Shown here in pieces: positions 33,287 to 42,900 of a DNA stretch of 64,000 bases. The position numbers and the translations under genes are program-made. The notes beneath the pieces were generated by a model. The model ran no database searches. It saw only the letters and a list, made by a program, of their open reading frames with translations, and was not told the DNA's origin. How positions within the stretch are numbered: the stretch's first letter is position 1; every line of letters starts with the position of its first letter. Source of the DNA: Fodinicola acaciae (GTDB lineage Bacteria > Actinomycetota > Actinomycetes > Mycobacteriales > HKI-0501); assembly GCF_010993745.1 (NCBI RefSeq), contig NZ_WOTN01000001.1, positions 747,235-811,234 of the forward strand, in the 5' to 3' direction.

Positions 33287-33772
33287 ATGACATTTCTCAG
33301 ATTTCTCGCTTCCGTAGTGGCGTTGGCGGTCTTCGCTGCCACACTGGCGGTGGCGGCGCCGGCAAGCGCCACAGTCATGCTCATTCGCAACCTCGGCAGC
33401 GGCGACCGCTGTCTGCACCTGGTTGCTTATTCCAACGGCACGCAGGCAACCCTGGCCGCGTGTGACATTGGTCAGGACAACCAGATCTGGGACTGGCAGA
33501 ACGACTTCACCATCCGCAATGTCGGCAGCGTCAACGGATGCCTGGACCTGAGCTCGTACGACGTGGGCACCGCGCCCGGCCTGAATGCCTGCAACGGCAC
33601 GTTTTCCAGCCAGCGATGGAGGTTCGAGGCAGACGGGACGATCCGCAGCATCGGCGCACTCACCGACATCAGGGCCAACCGCTGCCTCGACCTCACCTCC
33701 TATGCCGACAACACACCGGCCACGCTGAACAACTGCGATTCGGCGCTTGCCAGCCAGTGGTGGGGTCCGTGA
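33287..33772 (+). CDS. Secreted ricin-B-type lectin domain protein
   Basis: A 161-residue secreted protein: signal peptide to about residue 28 (VAAPASA), then one beta-trefoil ricin-B/CBM13 lectin domain. The three repeats end in QIWDW, QRWRF and QWW, and each has a disulphide-type Cys pair (RCLHL..AACD, GCLDL..ACNG, RCLDL..NCDS). It has no catalytic domain, so it likely binds sugar alone. AAGGA lies nine bases before ATG 33287. Shares a divergent control region with the glycosidase gene, suggesting joint use on polysaccharide. Confidence 0.9.
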   Translation: MTFLRFLASVVALAVFAATLAVAAPASATVMLIRNLGSGDRCLHLVAYSNGTQATLAACDIGQDNQIWDWQNDFTIRNVGSVNGCLDLSSYDVGTAPGLNACNGTFSSQRWRFEADGTIRSIGALTDIRANRCLDLTSYADNTPATLNNCDSALASQWWGP

Positions 33773-33806
33773 CCTACGGTCCGCCGTACGATGTGGACCA
33801 CTGGAC

Positions 33807-34211
33807 TCAGCGGAACAGGCAGAACGGGTGGCCATCCGGGTCGAACAGGACGTGTACGTCTTTCTGTGGTTGGAAATCCGCCAGCACCGCACCGGCCGCC
33901 ACGGCCCAGCCGACCGCCGCGTCCAGGTCGTCGACCTGAATGTCGAGGTGTTCCATGCTCAACTGCCGGTCGGGCTCGCTCGGCCAGACCGGCCGCCGGT
34001 AGTGCCGGTCCCATTCCAGGCTGATGGTCGGGCCGGTTTCCCCCTCCGGCGGCCGAAGTTGGGCCCAGCCGGCCTCAGGGGGCTCGCCCGGCCGCGGCGG
34101 ATCGTCGGCGGTGACCGGCCAGCCGAGCAGCCGTGAATAGAAAGCGGCCAGTTCATGAGGATGGGAGACGTTGATGGTGACAGATGTAACGCGCAGCCGC
34201 GGCCGGGTCAT
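33807..34211 (-). CDS. VOC-family (glyoxalase-like) protein
   Basis: A 134-residue single VOC domain: VTSVTINVSHPHELAAFYSRLLGWPV, MEHLDIQVDDLDAAVGWAVAAGA, and HVLFDPDGHPFCLFR are the usual landmarks, with His and Glu positions for a metal. The substrate is unknown. ATG 34211 overlaps the stop of the choline-dehydrogenase-like gene (ATGA), making it the last gene of that operon. Confidence 0.9.
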   Translation of the reverse strand: MTRPRLRVTSVTINVSHPHELAAFYSRLLGWPVTADDPPRPGEPPEAGWAQLRPPEGETGPTISLEWDRHYRRPVWPSEPDRQLSMEHLDIQVDDLDAAVGWAVAAGAVLADFQPQKDVHVLFDPDGHPFCLFR

Positions 34212-35737
34212 CGCGCGTCCTCCTTGACCATGTCGGCACATTTCTCGCCGATCATCATCGTGGTGATGCACGGATTGACCGCCACCAGAAACGGCATCGC
34301 GGAGCCGTCGGCGACGCGCAGACCGGTGACACCGTTGACCCGCAGTCGGGAGTCCAGCGGTCCACCCATCGGTACGGTGGCCGACGGATGGTAGACGGTG
34401 TTGTGCGTTTTCCTGATGTAGTCAGCGATTTCGTCGTCCGTCCGCGCGTCCGGGCCAGGTGCCAGCTCGGCGCCGGCCCAGGCCGCCATCGCCGGCTGGC
34501 TGACGATCTGCCTGGCCAGCCGGATGCCATGGGTCATCACCCGCATGTCGTGCGGATCGGTGAAATAACGCGGATCCACGCGCGGCTTGTCGCGGAAGTC
34601 GCGCGTGCGCAGGCGTACGGTGCCGATCGACCGGCTGCGTGTGACGTTCGGCGTCAGGCAGAAACCGTTTTCGGTGGTCGGATATCCGCGCCGCAGCGTG
34701 TTCATGTCAAACGGCACCGAGCCGTAGTGGAACATCAGGTCCGGCCGGTCGAGGCCTTCTTCGGTCGTGGTGAAGATGCCGATTTCCCACCACTGGGTGG
34801 AGTCGGTGACCATCGGCTGCCTGGCGTCCCACTGGATCACGCCTTCTGGATGGTCCTGCAGGCTGGAGCCGACGCCGGGGGAGTCGACGAGGACGTCGAC
34901 GCCGACCTCGTGCAGATGGTCGGCCGGTCCGATGCCGGACAACATCAGGATTTTCGGTGTGTCGATGGCACCGGCCGACAGGATGACCTCGCGGCGCGCC
35001 GTGACGCGTACGCTGTGGATCAGGTCCTCGGCGACATAGTCCGCGCCGACCGCGCGTTTTCCATCGAAGACAAGACGCTTGACCCGCGCGTCGGTGCGTA
35101 CGTCCAAATTGGATCGTTGGCCGAGGATCGGATGCAGATACGACACCGACGCCGACGCGCGCGTGCCGTCGTCCTGCGCGTTGATCTGGAACCAGTTGGC
35201 GCCGTGCGTCACCGTTTTCCCGGTGTTGAACGGTGTCGTCGGAATCCCGGCCTGTGCGCAGGCTTCCAGCAGGGCGACACCACACGGGTCTTTCGGTGGC
35301 ACGCTGCGGATGCGTACGGGTCCCGACCGGCCGTGGTGATCGCCTGTATCGGCGTTGTTCTCCAGTCGCTGGAAAAGCGGAAGGACGTCGGCGAAACTCC
35401 AGCCGTCGGCGCCGAGCGCGGCCCACTCGTCCAGGTCCTCTGCCGGTGCCCAGAAAGCGATGCAGGAGTTGTGCGACGAGCAGCCACCGAGCACACGCGC
35501 GCGTGCGTGACGGAGATACGAGTTGCCGGACTCCTGCGGCTCCACCAGATAGTCCCAGTCATAGCCGGATTCCAGCAACGCCATCCACCTGGACAGCTCC
35601 AGTACGGCCGGAGTGTCCACATCGGACGGTCCGGCCTCCAGCAGGCACACCGTGACGTCCGGATCCTCCGACAGTCGTGCGGCGACGACCGCGCCGGCGG
35701 TTCCCCCACCGACCACCACATAGTCGTACGACGTCAT
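34208..35737 (-). CDS. GMC oxidoreductase, choline dehydrogenase-like
   Basis: A 509-residue FAD enzyme of the glucose-methanol-choline family. The ADP-binding start is YDYVVVGGGTAGAVVAARLSE, GMC signatures are HARARVLGGCSSHNSC and SAGAIDTPKILMLSGIGP, and the catalytic end has YHPSATVPMGG and VNPCITTMMIGEKCAD. With a betaine-aldehyde-dehydrogenase-like gene and a permease in the same operon, oxidation of choline to betaine aldehyde is the likely role; other alcohols are possible. Starts and stops overlap both neighbours (ATGA). Confidence 0.88.
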   Translation of the reverse strand: MTSYDYVVVGGGTAGAVVAARLSEDPDVTVCLLEAGPSDVDTPAVLELSRWMALLESGYDWDYLVEPQESGNSYLRHARARVLGGCSSHNSCIAFWAPAEDLDEWAALGADGWSFADVLPLFQRLENNADTGDHHGRSGPVRIRSVPPKDPCGVALLEACAQAGIPTTPFNTGKTVTHGANWFQINAQDDGTRASASVSYLHPILGQRSNLDVRTDARVKRLVFDGKRAVGADYVAEDLIHSVRVTARREVILSAGAIDTPKILMLSGIGPADHLHEVGVDVLVDSPGVGSSLQDHPEGVIQWDARQPMVTDSTQWWEIGIFTTTEEGLDRPDLMFHYGSVPFDMNTLRRGYPTTENGFCLTPNVTRSRSIGTVRLRTRDFRDKPRVDPRYFTDPHDMRVMTHGIRLARQIVSQPAMAAWAGAELAPGPDARTDDEIADYIRKTHNTVYHPSATVPMGGPLDSRLRVNGVTGLRVADGSAMPFLVAVNPCITTMMIGEKCADMVKEDAR

Positions 35738-37266
35738 GAAACCGCTTCTCCTTCTGGTGCCGGTGTGGCCGCGTGGTCGGCGAGGACACCGACCTTGTGG
35801 CGCTGGACGAACCAGTAGTAGGCGAATCCGGCGGCCGCGATGACGATGACGAAAAGCACCGAGCTCCACTGCAGATACCAGTGGAACGGCGGCGTCGCGT
35901 TGTAGATCTCCTTGCGCGGCCAGGCCAGGTTGACGCTCATGCCGATGCCCCACAGCACGGCCAGGATGTTGACCGGCAACCCCCAGCGGCCGAGCTGGAA
36001 TCGGCCGGCGCGTCTGGCGCCGCCGGTCGGCCAGTTGCCGCGAAGCCGCGCGACGAGCATCGGGATCGTCACCAGCAGATAGGAAACGTAGATCAGCACG
36101 ACCGCGAGGCTGGTGACCGCGGAGAAGATCTGCGGCTGGTTGACGTTGACGAGCAACAGCAGGATCGCGATCACACCGATGATGATCGACGGCACTATCG
36201 GTGTCCGGAACCGCGGACTGACCCGCGCCAGCACCGATCCGGCCGGCAGACAGTTGTCCCGTGCCATCGCGAAAGCGATCCGGATCGCCGCGGTGTGCAC
36301 GGCGAGGACGCAGACCGTGATGGCAATAGCGATCGCGACGAGAAACGCGCGTCCGATCGCGGGCCCCAGCGCGTCGGTGAGCACGAACTGCAGGCCGTCG
36401 GTCTTGAGCTGCGGTGCGTTGAGGCTTTTCGCCGCCATCAGGCCGAAAAGAATGATGAGGCCGCCGAGGACGAAGGAGGCGACCAGTGCACGCAGGACAG
36501 CGCGCGGCGCGTTTCGGTGCGGATTGAGGGATTCCTCGCCGAGCGAGGCGGCGGTGTCGAAGCCGTACATGACGTACGAGGAGGCCAGCGAGGCGACCAG
36601 GAACGCGCCGAGATAGCCCCAGGAATGGCCCACACCGGTGCCGAGCGTCTCGGTGACGACGGCCGGTCCGCGGGTGATGACCGCGGCCAGCGCGATGACC
36701 AGTAACACGGCCGCGATCAGCTCGACGAAGACGCCGGTGCTGTTGATCCGCGCCATCAGCTTGACGCCGATCGCGTTGACGACAGTGGTGAAAACGATCA
36801 GGACGGTGGACAGGACGACCGCGTTGGCGGCCTGGTCGTACGTGCCGGTGCCGTCACCGACGAACTGGAAGAACGAGTCGATCTGCGGCAGGGTCCGCTG
36901 ATATGCCAGGGCGGTGGCCGAAATCGACACGACCGAGGCGACCAGCATCATCCAGCCGGCCAGCCAGGCGACGTGCGGGTTGGACAGCCGCTTGGACCAG
37001 TTGTAAATCGAGCCGGCGATCGGATAGTTTGCGGCCAACTCGGCGAAACACAGCGCGACCATCAGCTGGCCGGCGAACACCATCGGCCACGACCACCAGT
37101 AGGCCGGTCCGCCTTCGGCGATGCCGAGATAGGAGAGCTGGAAGGTGCCGGTCAGGATGGAGATGTAGCTGATGCCGGCGGCGAAGGTGTGAAAGCTGCC
37201 AAGCGACCGCTTGAGTTTGTTGGCATAGCCGAACTCGTTCAGTTCCGCGTCGTCAGCTGTCGACAT
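35734..37266 (-). CDS. APC-family amino acid/choline permease
   Basis: A 510-residue, 12-span amino acid-polyamine-organocation transporter of the GABA/choline permease (BAT1/HNM1-like) branch. Landmarks: KRSLGSFHTFAAGISYISILTG, FAELAANYPIAGSIYNWSKRLS, SSYVMYGFDTAASLGEESLNPHRNAPRAVL. It may import the substrate of the two dehydrogenases in this operon. GAGGAG precedes ATG 37266, 8 bp after the aldehyde dehydrogenase stop; its own stop overlaps the next gene. Confidence 0.88.
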   Translation of the reverse strand: MSTADDAELNEFGYANKLKRSLGSFHTFAAGISYISILTGTFQLSYLGIAEGGPAYWWSWPMVFAGQLMVALCFAELAANYPIAGSIYNWSKRLSNPHVAWLAGWMMLVASVVSISATALAYQRTLPQIDSFFQFVGDGTGTYDQAANAVVLSTVLIVFTTVVNAIGVKLMARINSTGVFVELIAAVLLVIALAAVITRGPAVVTETLGTGVGHSWGYLGAFLVASLASSYVMYGFDTAASLGEESLNPHRNAPRAVLRALVASFVLGGLIILFGLMAAKSLNAPQLKTDGLQFVLTDALGPAIGRAFLVAIAIAITVCVLAVHTAAIRIAFAMARDNCLPAGSVLARVSPRFRTPIVPSIIIGVIAILLLLVNVNQPQIFSAVTSLAVVLIYVSYLLVTIPMLVARLRGNWPTGGARRAGRFQLGRWGLPVNILAVLWGIGMSVNLAWPRKEIYNATPPFHWYLQWSSVLFVIVIAAAGFAYYWFVQRHKVGVLADHAATPAPEGEAVS

Positions 37267-37274
37267 GTCTCTCC

Positions 37275-38744
37275 TCAGCCAGAAAACCACCGTTGTGGTG
37301 CCGGACGCAGGTTCTGGTAGATGTGTTTCACCTCCTGGTATTCGGCCAGACCGTGCGGACCGAGCTCGCGGCCGACGCCGGACTGTTTGAAACCACCCCA
37401 CTCGGCCTGCGGCAGATACGGATGGAAGTCGTTGATCCACACCGTTCCGTGTCGCAGCCTGCCGGCCACCCGCTGCGCTTTTCCAGCGTCCTGCGTGAAA
37501 ACCGCACCAGCCAGGCCATAGGTCGTGTCGTTGGCGATGCGTACGGCGTCGTCCTCGTCGGTGAACGTCTCGACCGTCAGCACCGGACCGAAGGCCTCCT
37601 CGACGACCGCGTTGCTGCCTTGTCCTACGCCGTCCAGAACCGTTGGCAGATAGAAGAAACCGTTCTGGTAACGCTCGCCGTCCGGGCGCCGGCCACCGCA
37701 CCGCAGGACGGCGCCTTCATCGACGGCTGTGCGTACGTATCGCTCGACTTTTTCTCGATGCGCGGCGGAAATCAACGTGCCAGTCTCCGCGTCGGTGTCG
37801 AACGGTCCGCCGAGACGGATGTTTTCCGCGCGGCGTACGACCTCCTCGACGATGTCGTCGTGCACCGACTCCTGCACGATCAGCCGCGCGCCGGCCGAAC
37901 ACACCTGGCCGGAGTGCAGGAAGGCCGCGGTGAGTGCGTAGTCGATCGCGGTTTCGGAGTCGGCGTCGGCGAAAACCACATTCGGGTTTTTGCCGCCGAG
38001 CTCCAGCGCCACCTTTTTCACCGTGGTGGCGGCGTTTGCGGCGATCGTACGACCGGTGACCAGCCCGCCGGTGAACGAGACCAGATCGACGTCCGGATGC
38101 GTGGACAGCGGTGCTCCGGCGCTCGCTCCGGCACCGAGCACGAGATTTCCCACGCCGGCTGGCAAACCGGCCTCGGTGAGCACGTCCATCAGCATGATCG
38201 CGGTGCTCGGCGTGAGCTCGCTCGGCTTCAGTACGAACGTGTTGCCGGCGGCCAGTGCCGGCGCGACCTTCCAGGAGACCTGCAGAAGGGGATAGTTCCA
38301 CGGTGTGATCAGTCCGCAGACGCCGACCGGCTCGTGCACGATCCGGCTGAACGTGTCGGCGTTGCCGGTGTCGACGATCCGGCCGGCGTCCTGGCCGGCG
38401 AGTTTTCCGAAGTAGCGAAAGCAGGACGCGATGTCGTCCATGTCGTATTCGCTCTCCACCAACCGCTTTCCGGTGTCGAGCGATTCGGTGCGAGCGAGAG
38501 CATCCTTGCGCGCGCCGATCAGATCGGCGACGCGAAGCAGCAGATCGCCGCGCTCGGCGCTGGCCGTCTGCGGCCAGCCACGGGAATCGAAAGCATTCCG
38601 CGCGGCGGCTATGGCGGCGACGGTGTCCTCGGCGGTGGCCTCGTCGACGGTCGCGACCGGCGTGCCATCGGCAGGGCAACGGATTTCCCGGCGTCCGCCG
38701 GCTTTGGCCGCCACCCATTCGCCATCGATGTACAACTCCGCCAT
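37275..38744 (-). CDS. Aldehyde dehydrogenase, betaine-aldehyde type
   Basis: A 489-residue NAD(P)-dependent aldehyde dehydrogenase. Catalytic Cys282 is in HSGQVCSAGARL, general base E248 in ALELGGKNP, and N150 in ITPWNYPL. Similarity in motif detail is to betaine aldehyde dehydrogenases, and the operon supports oxidation of betaine aldehyde to glycine betaine, an osmoprotectant. First gene of the four-gene operon; it diverges from the acVLRF1 gene by 47 bp. Confidence 0.9.
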   Translation of the reverse strand: MAELYIDGEWVAAKAGGRREIRCPADGTPVATVDEATAEDTVAAIAAARNAFDSRGWPQTASAERGDLLLRVADLIGARKDALARTESLDTGKRLVESEYDMDDIASCFRYFGKLAGQDAGRIVDTGNADTFSRIVHEPVGVCGLITPWNYPLLQVSWKVAPALAAGNTFVLKPSELTPSTAIMLMDVLTEAGLPAGVGNLVLGAGASAGAPLSTHPDVDLVSFTGGLVTGRTIAANAATTVKKVALELGGKNPNVVFADADSETAIDYALTAAFLHSGQVCSAGARLIVQESVHDDIVEEVVRRAENIRLGGPFDTDAETGTLISAAHREKVERYVRTAVDEGAVLRCGGRRPDGERYQNGFFYLPTVLDGVGQGSNAVVEEAFGPVLTVETFTDEDDAVRIANDTTYGLAGAVFTQDAGKAQRVAGRLRHGTVWINDFHPYLPQAEWGGFKQSGVGRELGPHGLAEYQEVKHIYQNLRPAPQRWFSG

Positions 38745-38791
38745 GGAGGCACATTAGCCGGCACCGGGCCGGTTCGCGATACGGTGCGGTC

Positions 38792-39445
38792 ATGGCGCAG
38801 CGACAGGCGGCTGGTGGCGGACGGTGGGTGACCGTGCCGCCGGAGCGGCTGCGCGGCTGGCTGGACCGCTTCGCCGACCGGCACGGGGTGTTGGAGTCGA
38901 CGTTGGCCGACGACGTCGTGCACGTACGCGCCGACGACGGCTCGACCGCCGACATTCGGGTGCCGTTTCCACCGCTCGCGGTTTCCGGCGGACTGTTGAC
39001 ATCCCTGTCCGCGCACGCGGCCGTCGATCGTACGGTGGGAGTGTTGCTGGTGCGGCTCGGCGGCTTCGCGGCCGGCGTGTTCCGCGGCTCGAAGCTGCTG
39101 GTGTCCAAAGTGGACAGCCGGTTGGTGCACGGCCGGTCGGCGGCCGGCGGTTGGTCGCAGCACCGGTTCGCGCGGCGGCGCGAAGGCCAGGCGAGGGCGG
39201 CGTTGCAGGCGGCCGCCGATGTCGGGGCGCGGATTTTGTTGCCGCACCTGGAAGAAATGGACGCGTTCTTCGTCGGCGGCGACCGGAGCGCGATCGAGGC
39301 CGTGCTCGAAGACACACGGCTGAGCGCGCTGCGGCCAAGCGACCGGTTTTTGACCGTACCCGACCCGAAAAAGGTCGTGCTGGAGCAGGCGCCGGAACAG
39401 TTTCGCGCGGTGGAGATCCGCGTCGTGGACGTCACACGCGACTGA
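38792..39445 (+). CDS. acVLRF1-type peptidyl-tRNA hydrolase (ribosome rescue)
   Basis: A 217-residue actinobacterial Vms1-like/release-factor-1-fold protein. The hallmark glutamine loop is GGWSQHRFARRREGQ near residues 115-130, followed by a basic helix. This family releases nascent chains from peptidyl-tRNA on split or stalled ribosomes. N-terminal region TVPPERLRGWLDRFADRHG and FPPLAV are also shared by the family. ATG 38792 has no clear ribosome-binding site and may be leaderless. Confidence 0.85.
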   Translation: MAQRQAAGGGRWVTVPPERLRGWLDRFADRHGVLESTLADDVVHVRADDGSTADIRVPFPPLAVSGGLLTSLSAHAAVDRTVGVLLVRLGGFAAGVFRGSKLLVSKVDSRLVHGRSAAGGWSQHRFARRREGQARAALQAAADVGARILLPHLEEMDAFFVGGDRSAIEAVLEDTRLSALRPSDRFLTVPDPKKVVLEQAPEQFRAVEIRVVDVTRD

Positions 39446-39477
39446 GACTGTCGGTGCCGGCCCGTAACGTCCTCGGC

Positions 39478-39903
39478 ATGACAGCACCGATCATCAGCGT
39501 CACCGACACGGTCGATGAGCGTACGGCCGAGGTCGTCACCACCGGTCTCGACGAGTTCAACAAGGCCGCGGCCGGCTACAACGACCGCCAGCCGCTGTGC
39601 GTCACGGTCACCGACGCGGCCAGCGGCGAGGTGGTCGGCGGCGCCATCGGCCGGAGCTCGCTCGGCCTGCTGTTCCTCGACTACATCTACCTGCCGGCGC
39701 GGCTGCGCGGCGGCGGCCTCGGCAGCCGGCTGCTGGCTGCGTTCGAGGCGGAGGGACGGCGGCGTGGTTGCCGCGCCGCCGTTCTCTACACCATCAGTTT
39801 CCAGGCTCCCGGCTTCTACCAGAAGCGCGGCTGGACCGTTTTCGGTGAGGTGCCAAGCGATCCTCCTGGCACCAGCCGGATTTTCCTGCGCAAGCTCCTC
39901 TAG
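39478..39903 (+). CDS. GNAT-family N-acetyltransferase
   Basis: A 141-residue acetyl-CoA-dependent transferase. The acetyl-CoA loop is LPARLRGGGLGSRLLAAFEAEGRRRG, and the C-terminal FYQKRGWTVFGEVP is typical. The start MTAPIISVTDTVDERTAE and LDEFNKAAAGYNDR resemble the small YbbL-like bacterial GNATs. Substrate unknown. Its TAG stop is the first three bases of a perfect hairpin shared with the convergent protease gene. Confidence 0.92.
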   Translation: MTAPIISVTDTVDERTAEVVTTGLDEFNKAAAGYNDRQPLCVTVTDAASGEVVGGAIGRSSLGLLFLDYIYLPARLRGGGLGSRLLAAFEAEGRRRGCRAAVLYTISFQAPGFYQKRGWTVFGEVPSDPPGTSRIFLRKLL

Positions 39904-39920
39904 GGTCGAAACAGACCCTA
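39901..39920. terminator. Hairpin that contains both convergent stop codons
   Basis: TAGGGTC and GACCCTA are perfect 7-bp arms around GAAACA. The left end is the TAG stop of the GNAT gene; the right end, read on the minus strand, is the TAG stop of the protease gene. Only 14 bp separate the genes. It may work as a short terminator in both directions, but the stem is short. Confidence 0.5.
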
Positions 39921-42900
39921 GGCGTTGATCCGTACTAGTGACGCGCCGAGCGTCGAGGTGCCGTCACCGAAGGACATCTGCCCCAGGTAACGCTTTCCGG
40001 CGGACAGGCCAGACCAGGCCGCGGTGACCGTGGCCGCCTTGCCGAAGCGCGCGGCCTGGCTGGCCGGCGTCGCGGTCAGGTTGCCGGCCGCGGTCGACCC
40101 CAGCGACCAGTCGAACTCCTTGATGGGCTGCTCGGTCTTGCCGGAGCCGAGCGCGAACAGGTCGAGGTAGACGTCGTACGAGCCGGCCGCCGGATCGACC
40201 AGGTCGACCTGTTCCTGTGCGGTGGCGCTGCTGCTTGTGCCGACCAGGTCGGCGGTGCCGGCCTTGTAGACGAACATGTCCAGGTCGGTGCCGGCGGCCA
40301 CGTCGGCGTCGAAGGTCGCGAACCGCGCCAGCTTGGTGCCAGCCGGCACCGTCACGGTGAACTTGGCCGTGTGCGGGCCCGCGACCGGCGCGCCGCTGGG
40401 GAACGCGGCGCCGGACGGCTCCTTCAGCGTGGCCGGCCGCTCGTCGCCGGCGACCAGGCCGGTCACCGAGGTGACCAGCTTGCCGTCGTACGCCGGCACC
40501 GGCGACACCTTCGCCGAGCCGGACGTGCCGGTGCCGTTGATCGTGGATGGCGAGCGTACGCCGACCGGCCGCACGGCCAGCACGCTGCGGACGTTGTGCG
40601 TGCCGTCCGACCAGGTCAGCGAGCCGTTCGCGTACGTGCCATAGGCCGCGGTCGTACGCGTGAAGGTCACCTTGTAGGACGCCGACTGGCCGGGACGCAG
40701 CCGCAGCGTGGTCGGCGACACGGTCACCGTGACGCCGGCCGGCGCGGACACGCTGGCGAAATAGCGCGTGGTCGTCGTGCCGACGTTGGTGACCGTACGC
40801 GTGACGGTCTGGATGCCGGGCAGGTCACCGATGGCGATGTTCGGCTGGTTGAGGTCACTCGGGTCGATGCTGCCGAAGACCCGGCAGGTCATGCTCTTGG
40901 CGTCCAGCTGCCGCACGCCGCACAGATAGCGGACCCAGTCGCGCAGCTTGCTGTCGTAGACCAGGCCGGGATCGGCCGCCGAGTTCGGCGTGACCTCGCC
41001 GGAGCCGTAGTCGAACGGGCCGGCGTCCGGGATCGGGTTGCCCTTGTTGTCGACGGTCGAGGCGGTCGTCATCAGCGCCGACTTGACCATCATCGGCGAC
41101 CACTTCGGGTGCAGCTGGCGGATCAGCGTGGCCAGGCCGGTGATGTGCGGCGCGGCCATCGACGTGCCCGACTCGAAGTCGTAGTCGCGGTGGTGCGAGA
41201 CCGGCGACACGGCGGCCAGCACGTCCACGCCCGGGGCCATGATGTCCGGCTTGAGCAGGTCGCCTTCGCCGGACAACGCGGGACCGCGCGAGGAGAACGC
41301 GGCCACCTGCGGTGCCGCTGCGCCGACGACCTTCGTGCCAGCGCTGAGAGACGCGGTGGCGTTGGCGTTGCCGTTCGCGTACGCCTTCACCGCCGCGCCG
41401 TCGGTGTCGCTGAGGTGCACGGTCGGCAGCGTGTGCAGGTCGGCGTTGAGCGAGTTGGGGCTGGTGTTGGCCAGTACGACGCCGACGCCGCCGGCCTCCT
41501 GCACGGCCTTGCTCTTGTCGACGCGGTCGCTGACGCCGCGGTCGCAGACGACGATCTTGCCGGCGACCTTGGCCGGATCGAGGAAGCCGTCCGGATGCGC
41601 TGGGTCCCAGGTCTTGGAGAAGCACAGCCGTACGCCGTTCGGGTCGGCGCCGGCGCGTGCCGCACCGCTGGCCAGGATGAGCGGGCTGGACGCTACGGCC
41701 GCGCCGATGCCGGCACCGGTGTAACCGGCGCCGTTGCCGAGAGTCACCTTCGCCTCGAACTGGCGGTCGTGCGTGCCGGCGGCGACGGTGGTCAGCCACG
41801 GCGAGTTGTGCGCGACCGTGCTGGCGTCCGGGCCGTTGTTGCCGGCCGAGGCGGAGACGAAGATGCCGGCGTCGGCGGCGTACAGGAAGGCGATCTCGAC
41901 CGGGTCGACCGAGCTCGCGGTGCTGCCGGAGATGGAGAAGTTGATGACATCGACGCCGTCGCTGATCGCGTCCTCGATGCCCTGCGCGATGTCTGCCGTA
42001 CTGCCGGAAGCGGACGAGCCGGTGTGCCAGAGCACCTTGTAGACCGCGATTCGTGCGGCAGGTGCCATGCCACTGCCTTTGCCGAGCGAGTTGCCGTTGA
42101 CGACCATGTCGGTGTTGTAGTTGCCGGCCGCCGTGGACGCGGTGTGCGAGCCGTGGCCGTTGATGTCGCGCGCGGAGGCGACCTCGTCGACGTACGGCGC
42201 CTTGTGGATGGCGTCGTTGCCGCCGATGCCGGCGTTGTAGTAACGCGCGCCGACGATCTTGCTGTTGCAGGTCTGCGCGGTCCACTGCTCGCCAGCGACA
42301 CACGCGCCGTGGAAGCCGTGCGGCTTCTTGGCGTTTGGCAGCGGCTTGAACGAGGCGTTTTCCGGCCAGATGCCGCTGTCCAGGTCGCCGATCACCAGGT
42401 TGTCGCCGCCGCCGGCGTTGGCCGGACCGCCGAGCTTGCTCCACAGGCCGCCCGGCTTGTCGATGCCGAGGAAGCTGGGCGTGCTGACCGTGTCGGCATA
42501 GCGCAGCTCGTTTTTGCTGACGCTGAGTACGCCCGCGGTCTTGGTCAGCTGCAGTGCCTTCGCCGAGGTCATCCGGGCGGAGAAGCCGTTGAAGCTCGCG
42601 GAGTAGTCGTAGATCTTGCTGATGCCGCCCGTCTGCCGGATCAGCGAGTCGTGCTGGCTACGCAGATAGGCGCGGTATTTGCCGACATCGGCGCTCTTCG
42701 CGTCGAACTTGCCGCCGTCAGCCGGCTTGGTCGCCTTGTAGCCAGGCACGGTGCCGGCGTACGCGGTCGCCGGCAGGTCGGCCATCTGCACGATGTACGT
42801 GCCGGTGGTGCCTTCCGCGGCGACCGCCGACGAGCCGGGAAGCGTCACGGCGAGCGCGGCGACCAGCACACCGGCGCTGACCCCCGCGAACACTCGTCGC

